This document shows, piece after piece, positions 18,724-27,969 of a stretch of DNA of 64,000 bases. The notes under the pieces are model-generated. The model was not told the DNA's origin. It made no database searches and saw nothing but the letters and a program-made list of their open reading frames with translations. Each line of letters begins with the position of its first letter. The stretch's first letter is position 1. Source of the stretch: Azoarcus sp031546845 (lineage in GTDB: Bacteria; Pseudomonadota; Gammaproteobacteria; Burkholderiales; Rhodocyclaceae); the NCBI GenBank assembly GCA_031546845.1, contig JAVBJT010000006.1, positions 186,001-250,000 of the forward strand, read 5' to 3'. Position numbers and translations under genes: made by a program.

Positions 18724-19046
18724 AAAAACGAAAGAGCGCGATTGTAACCGCTCGGAACTTGTTCATAGCGTCTGAATGAGGTAACGCAGAAACCAGCATT
18801 TATGGGCGATAAATGAAGATTCCGATCAACGCATGAGTCCCGGTCACGGTAAGAGCTATGAACAGGCTCTCAGGACGCCCCATGACCACGGTTTCATATA
18901 TCGCGTCAAAAAAACGCTCGAATACCGGCCGCGTTTGCGTTTTTCATAAAACGCACTCCAAGATTTGAGCCGGCCGGTTTTTGCCCGTAACATCGCCCGG
19001 CACCGGCGTCCGCTCGGACGGCCAATCATTGCAGGGGAATAGAAGA
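18724..19046. other. Intergenic region with a spaced inverted repeat
   Basis: Three hundred bases between divergent genes. A perfect 10-base inverted repeat (TGTTCATAGC at 18760-18769, GCTATGAACA at 18855-18864) encloses about 85 bases. The right part should hold the promoter of the DUF3857 gene, but no clean -35/-10 pair stands out. No gene found. Confidence 0.5.
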
Positions 19047-20921
19047 ATGATGAAAACATGGATAAAGCGCAGCGGCATCGCCGCGCTGCTGTGCTGCTGC
19101 GCCGCAGTGGCAAGCGCGGCGCAGGAGGAGGCCAAGGAACGCGACGTCGAGATGCAGCGCTACAACATCGTCTACCGGATCCAGCCCGACGGTTCCTACA
19201 CCGAGGAACGCGAGCAGGCGGTCACGGTGCTCAAGCCAACGGCGCTCGAACAGGTCAAGGAAGCCACCATCAGTTACAGCACCAGCATCCAGAAGATCGA
19301 AGTACTGCAAGCGTACACGCTCAAACCCGATGGCCGCCGTATCGACGTATCGAAGTCGAACTTCCAGGTGCAGATCAATGGCGGACATGGTGACGGCGCG
19401 CCGGTGTTCTCTGACATGACCACGATGACGGTCGTGTTTCCCGAGATATCGGTAGGAGATACCGCCGTGCTGTCCTACCGGCTCACGGGCAGCCAACCGA
19501 TGTTCGATGGCCACTTTTCGACCGCCGAAACCTTTTCACGCACGGACTACTATGGCGAAGTCAATCTGAGTTTCGATGCGCCAGCTCAATTGCCGGTGCA
19601 CTACGAGGCATGGCACATGGACAAGGTGCGTGACGAGGAGACCGACGGGCGGCGCATCCTGCAATGGCGCTACAGCAATACCGCGCCGCTCAAGCCGGAT
19701 ATGACCGATACCCTGTTCGAGTTCGAGCGCCATCCGGGGGTCGCGTATTCCACCTTCGCTAGCTATGGCGACATCGCCAAGGCGTATGGCGCGCGCGCCA
19801 CCGCCAAGGCGGCGGTGACACCTCGCATCCAGCAACTGGCCGACGAGATTGCCGGTTCCCGTAAAGAGCCGCGCGAGATCGGGCAGGCGCTCTACGAATG
19901 GGTGTCCACACAAATCACCTATGCGGGCAATTGCATCGGTCTGGGCGCGGTCGTGCCGCACGATCTCGATTTCGTGCTCGACAACAAAATGGGCGATTGC
20001 AAGGACCAGGCTACCCTGTTGCAAGCCTTGCTGGCGGCCAAGGGCATTCAGAGCACGCAGGCGCTGATCAATGCAGGCGGGGTATACAGCCTGACCAAAA
20101 CACCGGTCGCCTCGATGGTCAATCACGTCATCAATTACGTGCCGGACTGGAACATGTATCTCGATCCGACGGCTGAAGGCATTCCCTTCGGAATGCTGCC
20201 TGAAGGGGATATCGGCAAGCCGGTTTTTCTGATCGATGGCTACAAGGACGGCACGCAAACGCCGGTACCACCGATAGGCACAAACCGGCAGATCATACGC
20301 ACCCACCTGAAAATAGCGGCCGACGGTTCGGTCGAAGGTGAAATGGATATCCACCTCGAAGGCATGCATGCCGTCCGCTCCCGCGCCAGCTTCCGCAACA
20401 TCAATCGCGAGCGGATGGCGCAGTCGATCAATGCCTACTTTCAGCGCATGGGCTCCACAGGCAGCGGCAGCATCGATCTGGACGACCCCACTGCTTTGAG
20501 CGACCGTTATCACTACAAGCTGCGCTTCAAGGTCGCGCAAGTGTTACCGGTGCCCGGCGCGTTACCGCTCAGGCCGTGGTCTAGAACGCCAGCGCCCGTG
20601 AGCGACTTTGCGGCACAAGCCGGCATGGAGATTGCCGACGAGGGCAACGCGATATGCAACAACGGCTATTCGCGCGAGGAGTATGACATCGAGTTCGCGC
20701 CCAAAATGAAGATCATGACCGTGCCGCCGAACATGAAAATTTCAGGGGCTGAAACCCGCTACACGGCACAATACAAGCGCCAAGGCAACCGGCTGACGGC
20801 CACCCGTGAGATCGACGACCGCACCCCCGGCCCCGTCTGCACGCAGCAATCCCTGCGCGAATACAAGGCGTTGATGCAAAAAGTCCTGAGTAATGTAAAA
20901 GCGCAAGTGGTGTATCAATAA
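19047..20921 (+). CDS. Secreted DUF3857 / transglutaminase-like protein
   Basis: A 624-residue exported protein. Signal peptide (KRSGIAALLCCCAAVASAA), N-terminal beta-rich DUF3857 domain with the TVVFPEISVGDTAVLSYRL segment, then a transglutaminase-like core. The catalytic triad is visible: Cys in MGDCKDQATLLQALLAAKGI, His in VNHVINYVPDWNMYLD and Asp in the same segment. A C-terminal beta domain follows. These proteins are periplasmic or surface proteins of unknown substrate, often near polysaccharide or peptide functions. ATGATG start; the first is used. Monocistronic. Confidence 0.85.
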   Translation: MMKTWIKRSGIAALLCCCAAVASAAQEEAKERDVEMQRYNIVYRIQPDGSYTEEREQAVTVLKPTALEQVKEATISYSTSIQKIEVLQAYTLKPDGRRIDVSKSNFQVQINGGHGDGAPVFSDMTTMTVVFPEISVGDTAVLSYRLTGSQPMFDGHFSTAETFSRTDYYGEVNLSFDAPAQLPVHYEAWHMDKVRDEETDGRRILQWRYSNTAPLKPDMTDTLFEFERHPGVAYSTFASYGDIAKAYGARATAKAAVTPRIQQLADEIAGSRKEPREIGQALYEWVSTQITYAGNCIGLGAVVPHDLDFVLDNKMGDCKDQATLLQALLAAKGIQSTQALINAGGVYSLTKTPVASMVNHVINYVPDWNMYLDPTAEGIPFGMLPEGDIGKPVFLIDGYKDGTQTPVPPIGTNRQIIRTHLKIAADGSVEGEMDIHLEGMHAVRSRASFRNINRERMAQSINAYFQRMGSTGSGSIDLDDPTALSDRYHYKLRFKVAQVLPVPGALPLRPWSRTPAPVSDFAAQAGMEIADEGNAICNNGYSREEYDIEFAPKMKIMTVPPNMKISGAETRYTAQYKRQGNRLTATREIDDRTPGPVCTQQSLREYKALMQKVLSNVKAQVVYQ

Positions 20922-21199
20922 CCGGAAGCCGGATTGGGATGTAGCGACCGTTATTTGGACGAGATCCTTGCCAGGAGAGCGCGGCGACCGCGCGCTCCTG
21001 GCAACCACGCAATCATCACCGTCGAGGCAGGGCGTTTGGGCTCCCCGACAATCAGGGAACGCGCCGTGCAACGACGGGTAGGCGCAATGACCCTGATGCC
21101 CTTCATCCCATACTTGTCACTGCCATTTTTCTCAGCGATAATCTATAGCTTCACATTCGGGCGGCCACATTCACCGTCCACGGGCAACGAGGACAAATC
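20922..21199. other. Leader region of rpmE
   Basis: No supported gene. A small frame from 20934 has arginine-rich, random-looking sequence and no ribosome site. The stretch before rpmE ends with a GAGGACAA ribosome site. Confidence 0.45.
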
Positions 21200-21418
21200 A
21201 TGAGAGCAGATATTCATCCCAAGTACGCCGACGTAAACGTGACCTGCTCCTGCGGCAACACGTTCGTCACCCGTTCCACCATCAGCAAGACTGCGCTGCA
21301 CATCGAAGTCTGCTCTTCTTGCCACCCGTTCTATACCGGCAAGCAGAAGATCGTCGATACCGCCGGCCGCGTCGAGCGTTTCCGCCAGAAATACGGCAAC
21401 GTCCAACGCGCAAGCTGA
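21200..21418 (+). CDS. rpmE: 50S ribosomal protein L31 (zinc-binding form)
   Basis: A 72-residue ribosomal protein starting MRADIHPKYADVNVTCSCGN. Four cysteines (CSC in the first half, CSSC in HIEVCSSCHPFYTGKQK) mark the zinc-containing C+ form, in contrast to the cysteine-free paralogue used under zinc starvation. The SHPFYTGKQK-like segment is the most conserved part of L31. ATG 21200 has GAGGA upstream; a terminator follows 50 bases after the stop. Confidence 0.97.
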   Translation: MRADIHPKYADVNVTCSCGNTFVTRSTISKTALHIEVCSSCHPFYTGKQKIVDTAGRVERFRQKYGNVQRAS

Positions 21419-21469
21419 TCCACGTATGGAACATCCGGCGCGGCAAGTCCGCGCTGCGTGGAAGACACA

Positions 21470-21508
21470 TGGAAAAAGGTAGCCTCGGCTACCTTTTTCC
21501 ATTTTTTG
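21470..21508 (+). terminator. Rho-independent terminator of rpmE
   Basis: GGAAAAAGGTAGCC-TCGG-style stem, GGTAGCC pairing with GGCTACC, extended by an A-tract pairing with a T-tract and ending in TTTTTTG. Confidence 0.85.
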
Positions 21509-21634
21509 CTACATATTGCCCGCCGCTACCCGGCCATGCCACGGCATCCACCGATACAATCGCCTGCCGTGCCACACAGTACCCGAGAGCAGTTCCAAGC
21601 CCCCTAACTTTCCGGCCCCCCGACTCGCGCACGC

Positions 21635-23278
21635 ATGTTCAGCGACCCTCACTCGTCCCTCCCACCCCGGAACCGGCTTCGCGCCACGCTGGGGCTTGCG
21701 CTGCTGGTCGGCCTCTACCTGCTTTTCGGGTCAATCGGCCACGACCCCTGGCGCGGCGACGATGCCCGCTATTTCGGCCCGGTGTACAGCATGCTGCGCG
21801 GCGACGGTTGGCTGTTCCCGCAGATTGCCGGCGAGCCTTTCACCGACTTCCCGCCGTTGTATTACTGGGTTTCGGCCATCCTTTCCTTTCTTTTCAGCGG
21901 CCTGCTGCCCTTGCACGACGGCGCGCGCCTTGCCAGCGCCCTTTTTACCGCGCTGGCAATCTACTTTATTGCCCGTACCGCCGAATACCTGCATGGGCAG
22001 CCGGCACGCATGCCCGCCGCGCTACTCACCCTCGGCACACTTGGACTAGTGCTGCACGCCCACGAAACCCAGCCCGCCATCGCCCTGATTGCCATGCTCG
22101 CGCTGACCCTCGCCGGCATCGCCCGCATACCGGTGAAGCCCCTAGCAGGCGGCTTGGTAGCCGGCATCGGCAGCGCCCTCTCCTTCCTTGCCGGCGGCCT
22201 GCCGGGCGCGTTGCTGACGCTACCGCTCTTCCCCTGCGTGATGCTGCTCTGCCCCGACTGCCGCACCCCGCGCGGTAGCAGCGGCCTGCTCGTCGGCCTG
22301 TGCACCGCCGCCGGTATCGGCGCGTTGTGGCCCCTGGCCGTGCATCTGGCCCAGCCGGAACTTCTCAACATTTGGCTGCGGGACGAATGGCAAAGATTGA
22401 GCCAACCGCTGGGCGCCACCGATCTGTCCGGTTTACTCGGGCTGTTCAGTTGGTTCGTCTGGCCGCTGTGGCCGCTTGCCCTATGGAGGCTGTGGCGCAG
22501 CCGGCGCCGGCTCACCGCGCTGCCCACGTTGCTGCCGCTGTTGTCCACGTTGCTGGTCATAGGCTGGATGGTCGCCAACGGCAACCTCTCGCCCACATCG
22601 GCACTACCGCTGATTCCCCCGGTCGCCCTGCTTGCCGCCGGCGGCGCGCCAACGCTACGCCGTGGCGCGGCCAACGCCTTCGACTGGTTCGCGGTAATGA
22701 ATTTCGCCGTTTTCGCGCTGCTGGCATGGATCGCCTGGAGTGCTCAAGCGTTTTCCTGGCCTCCGGGGCTGGCCAAACATGTCGCCCGGGTTACCCCTGG
22801 CTTCGTGCTCGAAAGCGGCCCGTTCCAGGCCGGCGCCGGTTTTGTCATCTGCGCGCTGTGGCTATTTCTGATTTGGCGCCAACCCCGTACGGCCACGCGC
22901 GGTCCGGCTAATTGGGCCATGGGAATGACAATGTTGTGGTGCCTGGCGGTCACGCTGCTGATGCCCTGGTTCGATTACGGCCGCAGCTATCGCCCCGTGG
23001 CACAATCGCTCAAAAAAGCCTTGGCGCAACAACCGGCCGATTGCGTGGCAAGCACCAGCCTATCCAGTTCGATACGTAGCGCCCTGTATTACTTCGACGA
23101 TATCCGCACGCGTCCCGTGCGCGGCGACGAAACACCCTGCGGCTTGCTGCTGGTTTATGATGATCGCCGCGCGAACGCGCCCTCCCCCGCCCAGGAATGG
23201 GAAAAAATCTGGGAGTTCCGTCGCGGCGGCGGTAAGCAGCTCGAAGTCTTCCGTCTTTATCTGCGTAACCCCTCTTGA
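21635..23278 (+). CDS. Glycosyltransferase family 39-like membrane protein (ArnT-like)
   Basis: A 547-residue integral membrane protein with about a dozen hydrophobic helices. The first periplasmic loop carries the acidic motif DPWRGDDARYFGPVYSMLRGD and the PFTDFPPLYYW segment, the hallmark of PMT/ArnT-type GT-C glycosyltransferases that use polyprenyl-phosphate sugars. The soluble C-terminal part (PADCVASTSLSSSIRSALYYF) is typical of ArnT-like members. The acceptor, such as lipid A, glycan or protein, cannot be inferred. It lies seven bases before pgi and may be co-transcribed. Confidence 0.85.
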   Translation: MFSDPHSSLPPRNRLRATLGLALLVGLYLLFGSIGHDPWRGDDARYFGPVYSMLRGDGWLFPQIAGEPFTDFPPLYYWVSAILSFLFSGLLPLHDGARLASALFTALAIYFIARTAEYLHGQPARMPAALLTLGTLGLVLHAHETQPAIALIAMLALTLAGIARIPVKPLAGGLVAGIGSALSFLAGGLPGALLTLPLFPCVMLLCPDCRTPRGSSGLLVGLCTAAGIGALWPLAVHLAQPELLNIWLRDEWQRLSQPLGATDLSGLLGLFSWFVWPLWPLALWRLWRSRRRLTALPTLLPLLSTLLVIGWMVANGNLSPTSALPLIPPVALLAAGGAPTLRRGAANAFDWFAVMNFAVFALLAWIAWSAQAFSWPPGLAKHVARVTPGFVLESGPFQAGAGFVICALWLFLIWRQPRTATRGPANWAMGMTMLWCLAVTLLMPWFDYGRSYRPVAQSLKKALAQQPADCVASTSLSSSIRSALYYFDDIRTRPVRGDETPCGLLLVYDDRRANAPSPAQEWEKIWEFRRGGGKQLEVFRLYLRNPS

Positions 23279-23285
23279 ACCCATC

Positions 23286-24935
23286 GTGACCGATTCTCTC
23301 ACCGCGCCCCACTCCGCCTACTCCGCGCCCCACCAGCTTCCCGTCTGGCAAACTCTTGCCGCTCACGCCGAACGGCTGGCAAACACACCGCTGCGGCATC
23401 ATTTCGCCACGGACCCCAACCGCTTCACCGCGCTATCCCGGCAATGCGACGACCTGCTGGCGGATTTTTCCAAACAGCGCCTGGATGCCGCAGCACTGGC
23501 AGACCTGCTTCAACTAGCCGAGCAGAGCGGGCTACACGCAGGTATTTCCGCGCTGTTCGCCGCTCGCCCGGTCAATTTCACCGAAGCGCGGCCGGCGCTG
23601 CACATGGCCGCGCGCGGCGGCTGCCTACCCCCCGCTGGCACGGAGATCGATCCACGCCCAATCCGCCGCTTTGCCGCCGCATTGCGCGCGGGCGAAATAC
23701 GCGGCAGTACGGGGGTGCCGATCCGTACCGTCATCAATCTGGGCATTGGCGGTTCCGACCTGGGGCCACGCATGGCCGCCGAAGCGCTGTGCACCCCGCG
23801 CACGCGCGGCACCGTCAGCGTCCCCATCACTGTTCATTTCGTCGCCAACATCGATCCGCGCGAACTCGACGAAACGCTCGCCAGTGCGGAACCGGCCAGC
23901 ACCCTGTTCATCGTCTCGTCCAAGAGCTTTTCCACCGCCGAAACGCTTGCCAACGCGGAAGCGGCGCGAGCTTGGCTGGCAGACGCGGGCATTCGCGAAA
24001 CATCGGCGCATTTTGCCGCGGTAAGCAACGCGACCGAGGCGGCAGCGGCTTTCGGCATCGCCGCCGAGCGGGTGTTTCCGCTGCCGGAGTGGATAGGCGG
24101 ACGATACTCGGTATGGTCGACCATCGGCCTGCCGTTGCTTATCGCCGTGGGTGAAGCCGCTTTCGACGCCTTTCTCGCTGGCGCACGGGCAATGGACCAA
24201 CACTTTCTCGACGCACCGCTGGCGGACAACCTGCCGGTGCTGATGGGCCTTGTCGGCCTATGGAACGCGGATTTTCTCGCCCTCGACACCCTGGCGGTAC
24301 TGCCCTATGCCCACGGCCTGCGCCATTTCACTGCCTGGCTGCAGCAATTGGAAATGGAAAGCAACGGCAAGCGGACGTTACGTGACGGCACCACCACCGT
24401 CGCGCCGACCTCGCCGGTGATCTGGGGCGGTGTCGGCACCGTCGGCCAGCACGCTTTCCATCAACTGCTTTATCAGGGCACACATACCGTACCAATCGAC
24501 TTCATCGTTCCGGTCGGCGCCGACGAGCCGCGCCAACGCGCACTGGTGGACAACGCCCTCGCCCAAGCCGCCGCGCTGATGGCCGGGCGCGATCTGGACA
24601 CCGCGCGCGCCGCGCTACGCCGCAAGGGGCTGGCGCCAGCGGAGGTAGAGCGCCTCGCCCCCCACCTCGTCTGCCCTGGCAACCAGCCGAGCACCACGCT
24701 GCTGATGCCAAGGCTGGACGCTTTCAACCTTGGCCGTCTGCTCGCGCTTTACGAACACAAGGTTTTCGTTCAAGGCTGGATCTGGGGCATCAACAGCTTC
24801 GACCAATACGGCGTGGAGTTGGGCAAGGAAATGGCGCGGGCACTGGCCGCGGGCGCAGCCGGCGACCAGGACGCTTCTACCGCCAGCCTGATGGCGGCGG
24901 CGGAAGCAATGCGGCACGCCGCATCGGCACAATGA
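23286..24935 (+). CDS. pgi: Glucose-6-phosphate isomerase
   Basis: A 549-residue enzyme, the same length as E. coli Pgi, interconverting glucose-6-phosphate and fructose-6-phosphate. Visible motifs: VINLGIGGSDLGPRMAAEAL, SKSFSTAETLAN, the signature EWIGGRYSVWSTIGLPL, and the C-terminal GWIWGINSFDQYGVELGK with the catalytic lysine region. The start is GTG 23286 (VTDSLTAPHSAYS); no strong ribosome site is seen, in line with coupling to the glycosyltransferase gene. The pathway partner phosphofructokinase lies at 51.5 kb. Confidence 0.96.
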   Translation: MTDSLTAPHSAYSAPHQLPVWQTLAAHAERLANTPLRHHFATDPNRFTALSRQCDDLLADFSKQRLDAAALADLLQLAEQSGLHAGISALFAARPVNFTEARPALHMAARGGCLPPAGTEIDPRPIRRFAAALRAGEIRGSTGVPIRTVINLGIGGSDLGPRMAAEALCTPRTRGTVSVPITVHFVANIDPRELDETLASAEPASTLFIVSSKSFSTAETLANAEAARAWLADAGIRETSAHFAAVSNATEAAAAFGIAAERVFPLPEWIGGRYSVWSTIGLPLLIAVGEAAFDAFLAGARAMDQHFLDAPLADNLPVLMGLVGLWNADFLALDTLAVLPYAHGLRHFTAWLQQLEMESNGKRTLRDGTTTVAPTSPVIWGGVGTVGQHAFHQLLYQGTHTVPIDFIVPVGADEPRQRALVDNALAQAAALMAGRDLDTARAALRRKGLAPAEVERLAPHLVCPGNQPSTTLLMPRLDAFNLGRLLALYEHKVFVQGWIWGINSFDQYGVELGKEMARALAAGAAGDQDASTASLMAAAEAMRHAASAQ

Positions 24936-24969
24936 GGGCAGCCATGCCACAAAGCATGGCTGCCATGGC

Positions 24970-25518
24970 TTACGCCAAACGCAGAAAGTTGTCGCGGTAA
25001 TGGCGCAGTTCGGCGATGGACTCATGGATATCCGCCAGCGCCTCGTGCTTGCCTTTCTTTTCCACCCCTTTGTACACCTCCGGCCGCCAACGCTTGGCCA
25101 GCTCCTTGAGCGTGGACACGTCCAGATTACGGTAGTGGAACCAAGCCTCGAACTGCGGCATGTAGCGCGCGAGAAAGCGGCGATCCTGACAAACCGAATT
25201 GCCACACATCGGCGACGCCCTCGCCGGCAGCCACTCCTGCAAAAAAGCCAGCATCCGTGCCTCGGCCTGCGCCTCGGTAACGGTGGAGGCCTTCACGCGT
25301 TCGATCAGGCCGGATTTACCATGTGTGGACTTGTTCCAATCGTCCATCGCATCGAGCACCGCGTCGGGCTGATGCACCACGATCACCGGCGCCTCGGCAA
25401 CGACTTCCAGGCGCTCGTCGGTAATGACAACGGCAATCTCGATGATGCGGTCGCGCTCGGGCTCTAGCCCGCTCATCTCCATATCCAGCCATATCAGGCG
25501 ATTCGGGTCCTGTGCCAT
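24970..25518 (-). CDS. orn: Oligoribonuclease
   Basis: A 182-residue DEDDh 3'-5' exonuclease that degrades the shortest RNA fragments, including pGpG. Active-site acids appear in IWLDMEMSGLEPERD, CQDRRFLARYMP and HEALADIHESI; the histidine is the h of DEDDh. Family landmarks WNKSTHGKSGL and GNSVCQDRRFL are intact. ATG 25518 follows a GGA-containing ribosome site. Divergent from the M48 protease gene. Confidence 0.97.
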   Translation of the reverse strand: MAQDPNRLIWLDMEMSGLEPERDRIIEIAVVITDERLEVVAEAPVIVVHQPDAVLDAMDDWNKSTHGKSGLIERVKASTVTEAQAEARMLAFLQEWLPARASPMCGNSVCQDRRFLARYMPQFEAWFHYRNLDVSTLKELAKRWRPEVYKGVEKKGKHEALADIHESIAELRHYRDNFLRLA

Positions 25519-25653
25519 AATTTCCGTGCCTTTCCGAAACCTTCGGGTAAAACGATCAGGGCGATCGGGGCCGAAATTGTGTCACATTTCCCTATATCCT
25601 GACCCCTATTCCCGGTCTTTCCCACCCCGCCCAGCCTTTGTCTTCCCGCACAC

Positions 25654-26916
25654 ATGACCGCTTCGCTTTTCACCGCCCTGTTCGCTGCCTTCCTGCTCGC
25701 CGACACGCTGCTCAAAACCGTGCTCATGCAGCGCCAGATCCGTCATGTCCACACTCACCGTACAACCGTTCCCAGCGCGTTCGCCGACCGCATCGATCTA
25801 CCCGCGCACCAACGCGCGGCCGACTACACCCGCGCACGCACGCGCCTTGCAATGCAGGAAACCGCCATCGCGGCCATCATCACACTCGCGCTCACACTCG
25901 GCGGCATTCTGCAGTGGCTGCATTCGACCTGGCTTCAAATCCTGCCCACGGACAACAATCTGATCCACGGCGTGGCCTTTCTTGCCAGCCTCGCCGTATT
26001 GAGCTGGCTGATCGGACTACCGTTCGGCCTTTACCGCACTTTCGTCATCGAAAAACAATTCGGTTTCAATCGCATGACACCGGCGCTTTTTCTCGCCGAT
26101 ACGGCCAAGGAAACAATACTCGCTGCCTTCATCGGCCTACCCATACTCGCCGCCGTGCTATGGCTCATGGGCGCAATGGGCACACTCTGGTGGCTATGGG
26201 TATGGGCATTCTGGCTCGGCCTAAATCTGCTCGTGCTACTGATCTGGCCGACCTTCATCGCACCTCTGTTCAACACCTTCACGCCGCTAGCCGACGAGGC
26301 GCTGAAAGCGCGCGTCGAAGCCCTGCTCGCCCGCTGCGGCTTTCGCGCCAAAGGGCTGTTCGTCATGGACGGTTCGCGCCGTTCGGCCCACGGCAACGCC
26401 TACTTCACCGGTTTCGGCACCAGCAAACGCATCGTCTTCTTCGATACGCTGCTGGAAAAACTTTCCCCTTCCGAAGTCGAAGCGGTGCTGGCCCATGAAC
26501 TCGGCCATTTCCACCACCGCCACATCGTCAAGCGCCTGTTCGTCCTGGCGCCGGCTAGCCTCGCGCTCCTCGCCCTGCTCGGCTGGCTCGCCACGCAACC
26601 GTGGTTCTTCACCGGGCTGGGCATGCGTACCGCCGATACCGCATCGGCGCTCGCGCTCTTCTTCATCGCCTTGCCCGTTTTTACCTTCCTGCTCGCGCCG
26701 CTGTTCAGCCACTGGTCGCGCGCGCATGAATTCGAAGCGGATCGCTACGCGGCGCGGCAAACCCGCGCGGCCGATCTGGTCGGCGCGCTCGTCAAGCTGT
26801 ATCAGGACAATGCGGCAACATTGACCCCGGACCCGCTGTATTCCCGCTTTTTCGATTCCCATCCGCCCGCGGCCCTGCGCGTTGCCCATCTGCAGGCGCT
26901 GGAGCGCCCGGCATGA
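25654..26916 (+). CDS. M48 family (Ste24/CAAX-type) zinc metalloprotease
   Basis: A 420-residue membrane protease. Five to seven hydrophobic helices surround a catalytic domain with the zinc site AHELGHFHHRH and the third ligand in the HEFEADRYAA motif; NAYFTGFGTSKRIVFFDTLLE precedes the active site as in Ste24 homologues. The N-terminal DUF-like extension (YTRARTRLAMQETA) is typical of the bacterial Ste24 group, which acts in membrane protein quality control. It is followed by rsgA 58 bases downstream, a common proteobacterial pairing. Confidence 0.92.
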   Translation: MTASLFTALFAAFLLADTLLKTVLMQRQIRHVHTHRTTVPSAFADRIDLPAHQRAADYTRARTRLAMQETAIAAIITLALTLGGILQWLHSTWLQILPTDNNLIHGVAFLASLAVLSWLIGLPFGLYRTFVIEKQFGFNRMTPALFLADTAKETILAAFIGLPILAAVLWLMGAMGTLWWLWVWAFWLGLNLLVLLIWPTFIAPLFNTFTPLADEALKARVEALLARCGFRAKGLFVMDGSRRSAHGNAYFTGFGTSKRIVFFDTLLEKLSPSEVEAVLAHELGHFHHRHIVKRLFVLAPASLALLALLGWLATQPWFFTGLGMRTADTASALALFFIALPVFTFLLAPLFSHWSRAHEFEADRYAARQTRAADLVGALVKLYQDNAATLTPDPLYSRFFDSHPPAALRVAHLQALERPA

Positions 26917-26974
26917 GCATGCGGAACGCGCTTTCCACCAACAACCCGCACCAACAAAGGTACAACACGCGCCA

Positions 26975-27901
26975 GTGAGCCCTCATCCGTCACACCGGAA
27001 CAAACACGGCGCAACGCTCCGTGGCACCGTTATCGCCGCCTTCGGCCGCCACTACGAAATACTGACCGCGAATGGCGTACTGCAATGCTACCCGCGCGGC
27101 AAAAAAAGCGTTTTCGCCTGCGGCGACGAAGTCGATATCTTGCCGAGCGGAGACGGACAAGGCGCGATCGAACACCTTCACCCCCGGCACAATCTGCTAT
27201 GGCGATCGGACACTTTCCGAAAAAAGCTGATCGCCGCCAACCTTTCCCATGTCGTCATCGTCGTCGCCACCGAACCGGGTTTTTCCAGCCTACTCATTTC
27301 GCGCTGCATCGCCGCAGCCGAAAGCCAAAACCTGATTCCTCTGATCGTTCTCAACAAGGTCGATCTGAACGAACGCCTGACCGAAGCCCGCCGGCAACTC
27401 GCTCCCTTCACCGCGCTCGGCTACGAAACAATCGAAACATCGGCCCAAGCCCACATCGCCCCATTGAAGGCGCGGCTCGATGAGCACCGTAGCATCCTCG
27501 TAGGCCAATCCGGCATGGGTAAATCCACGCTGACCAATGCCTTGATCCCGGAAGCCAAGGCGGCAACGCGGGAAATCTCCGCCGCGCTCGACACCGGCAA
27601 GCACACCACCACCTTCGCACGCCTCTACCCCTTGGGCGCGCAAGGCTGGCTGATCGACAGCCCCGGCCTGCAGGCCTTCGGCCTTGCGCATCTGGATACG
27701 GACGAGCTCGCCCAATGCTTTATCGAATTCCGCCCACATTTGGGCCGATGCCGCTTCCGCGACTGCCGTCACGATGCCGAACCGGGCTGCGCGCTACACG
27801 AGGCACTCGCCACCGGCGCCATCCTGCCTCAACGCCTTGAGCACTACCGCACCATCCGTCAAGAAATCACCGAAGCGCGCCGGCTGAACCCAGGTTGGTA
27901 A
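26975..27901 (+). CDS. rsgA: Ribosome small-subunit-dependent GTPase A
   Basis: A 308-residue circularly permuted GTPase that assists late 30S maturation. The N-terminal OB fold (GTVIAAFGRHYEILTANGV) precedes G4 (VLNKVDL), G1 (GQSGMGKSTLTN), G2 (DTGKHTT) and G3 (LIDSPG), and a C-terminal zinc site has Cys/His in CRFRDCRHDAEPGC. GTG 26975 gives the usual N-terminal length; the ribosome site is weak. Downstream of the M48 protease gene; followed by a bidirectional terminator. Confidence 0.95.
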   Translation: MSPHPSHRNKHGATLRGTVIAAFGRHYEILTANGVLQCYPRGKKSVFACGDEVDILPSGDGQGAIEHLHPRHNLLWRSDTFRKKLIAANLSHVVIVVATEPGFSSLLISRCIAAAESQNLIPLIVLNKVDLNERLTEARRQLAPFTALGYETIETSAQAHIAPLKARLDEHRSILVGQSGMGKSTLTNALIPEAKAATREISAALDTGKHTTTFARLYPLGAQGWLIDSPGLQAFGLAHLDTDELAQCFIEFRPHLGRCRFRDCRHDAEPGCALHEALATGAILPQRLEHYRTIRQEITEARRLNPGW

Positions 27902-27920
27902 AAACCACGCGCACCAAAGA

Positions 27921-27944
27921 AAAACCCCGCCGCAGCGGGGTTTC
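27921..27944. terminator. Bidirectional terminator between rsgA and the thiolase gene
   Basis: AAACCCCGC-CGCA-GCGGGGTTT: stem of about ten bases with A-run on one side and T-run on the other, serving convergent genes. Confidence 0.8.
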
Positions 27945-27969
27945 TCAAGCAGGGCGATAACGGTTACGG

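Noticed and set aside
20934..21203. A small plus-strand frame before rpmE
   Set aside because: Low-complexity arginine-rich start, no ribosome site, overlaps the rpmE leader.
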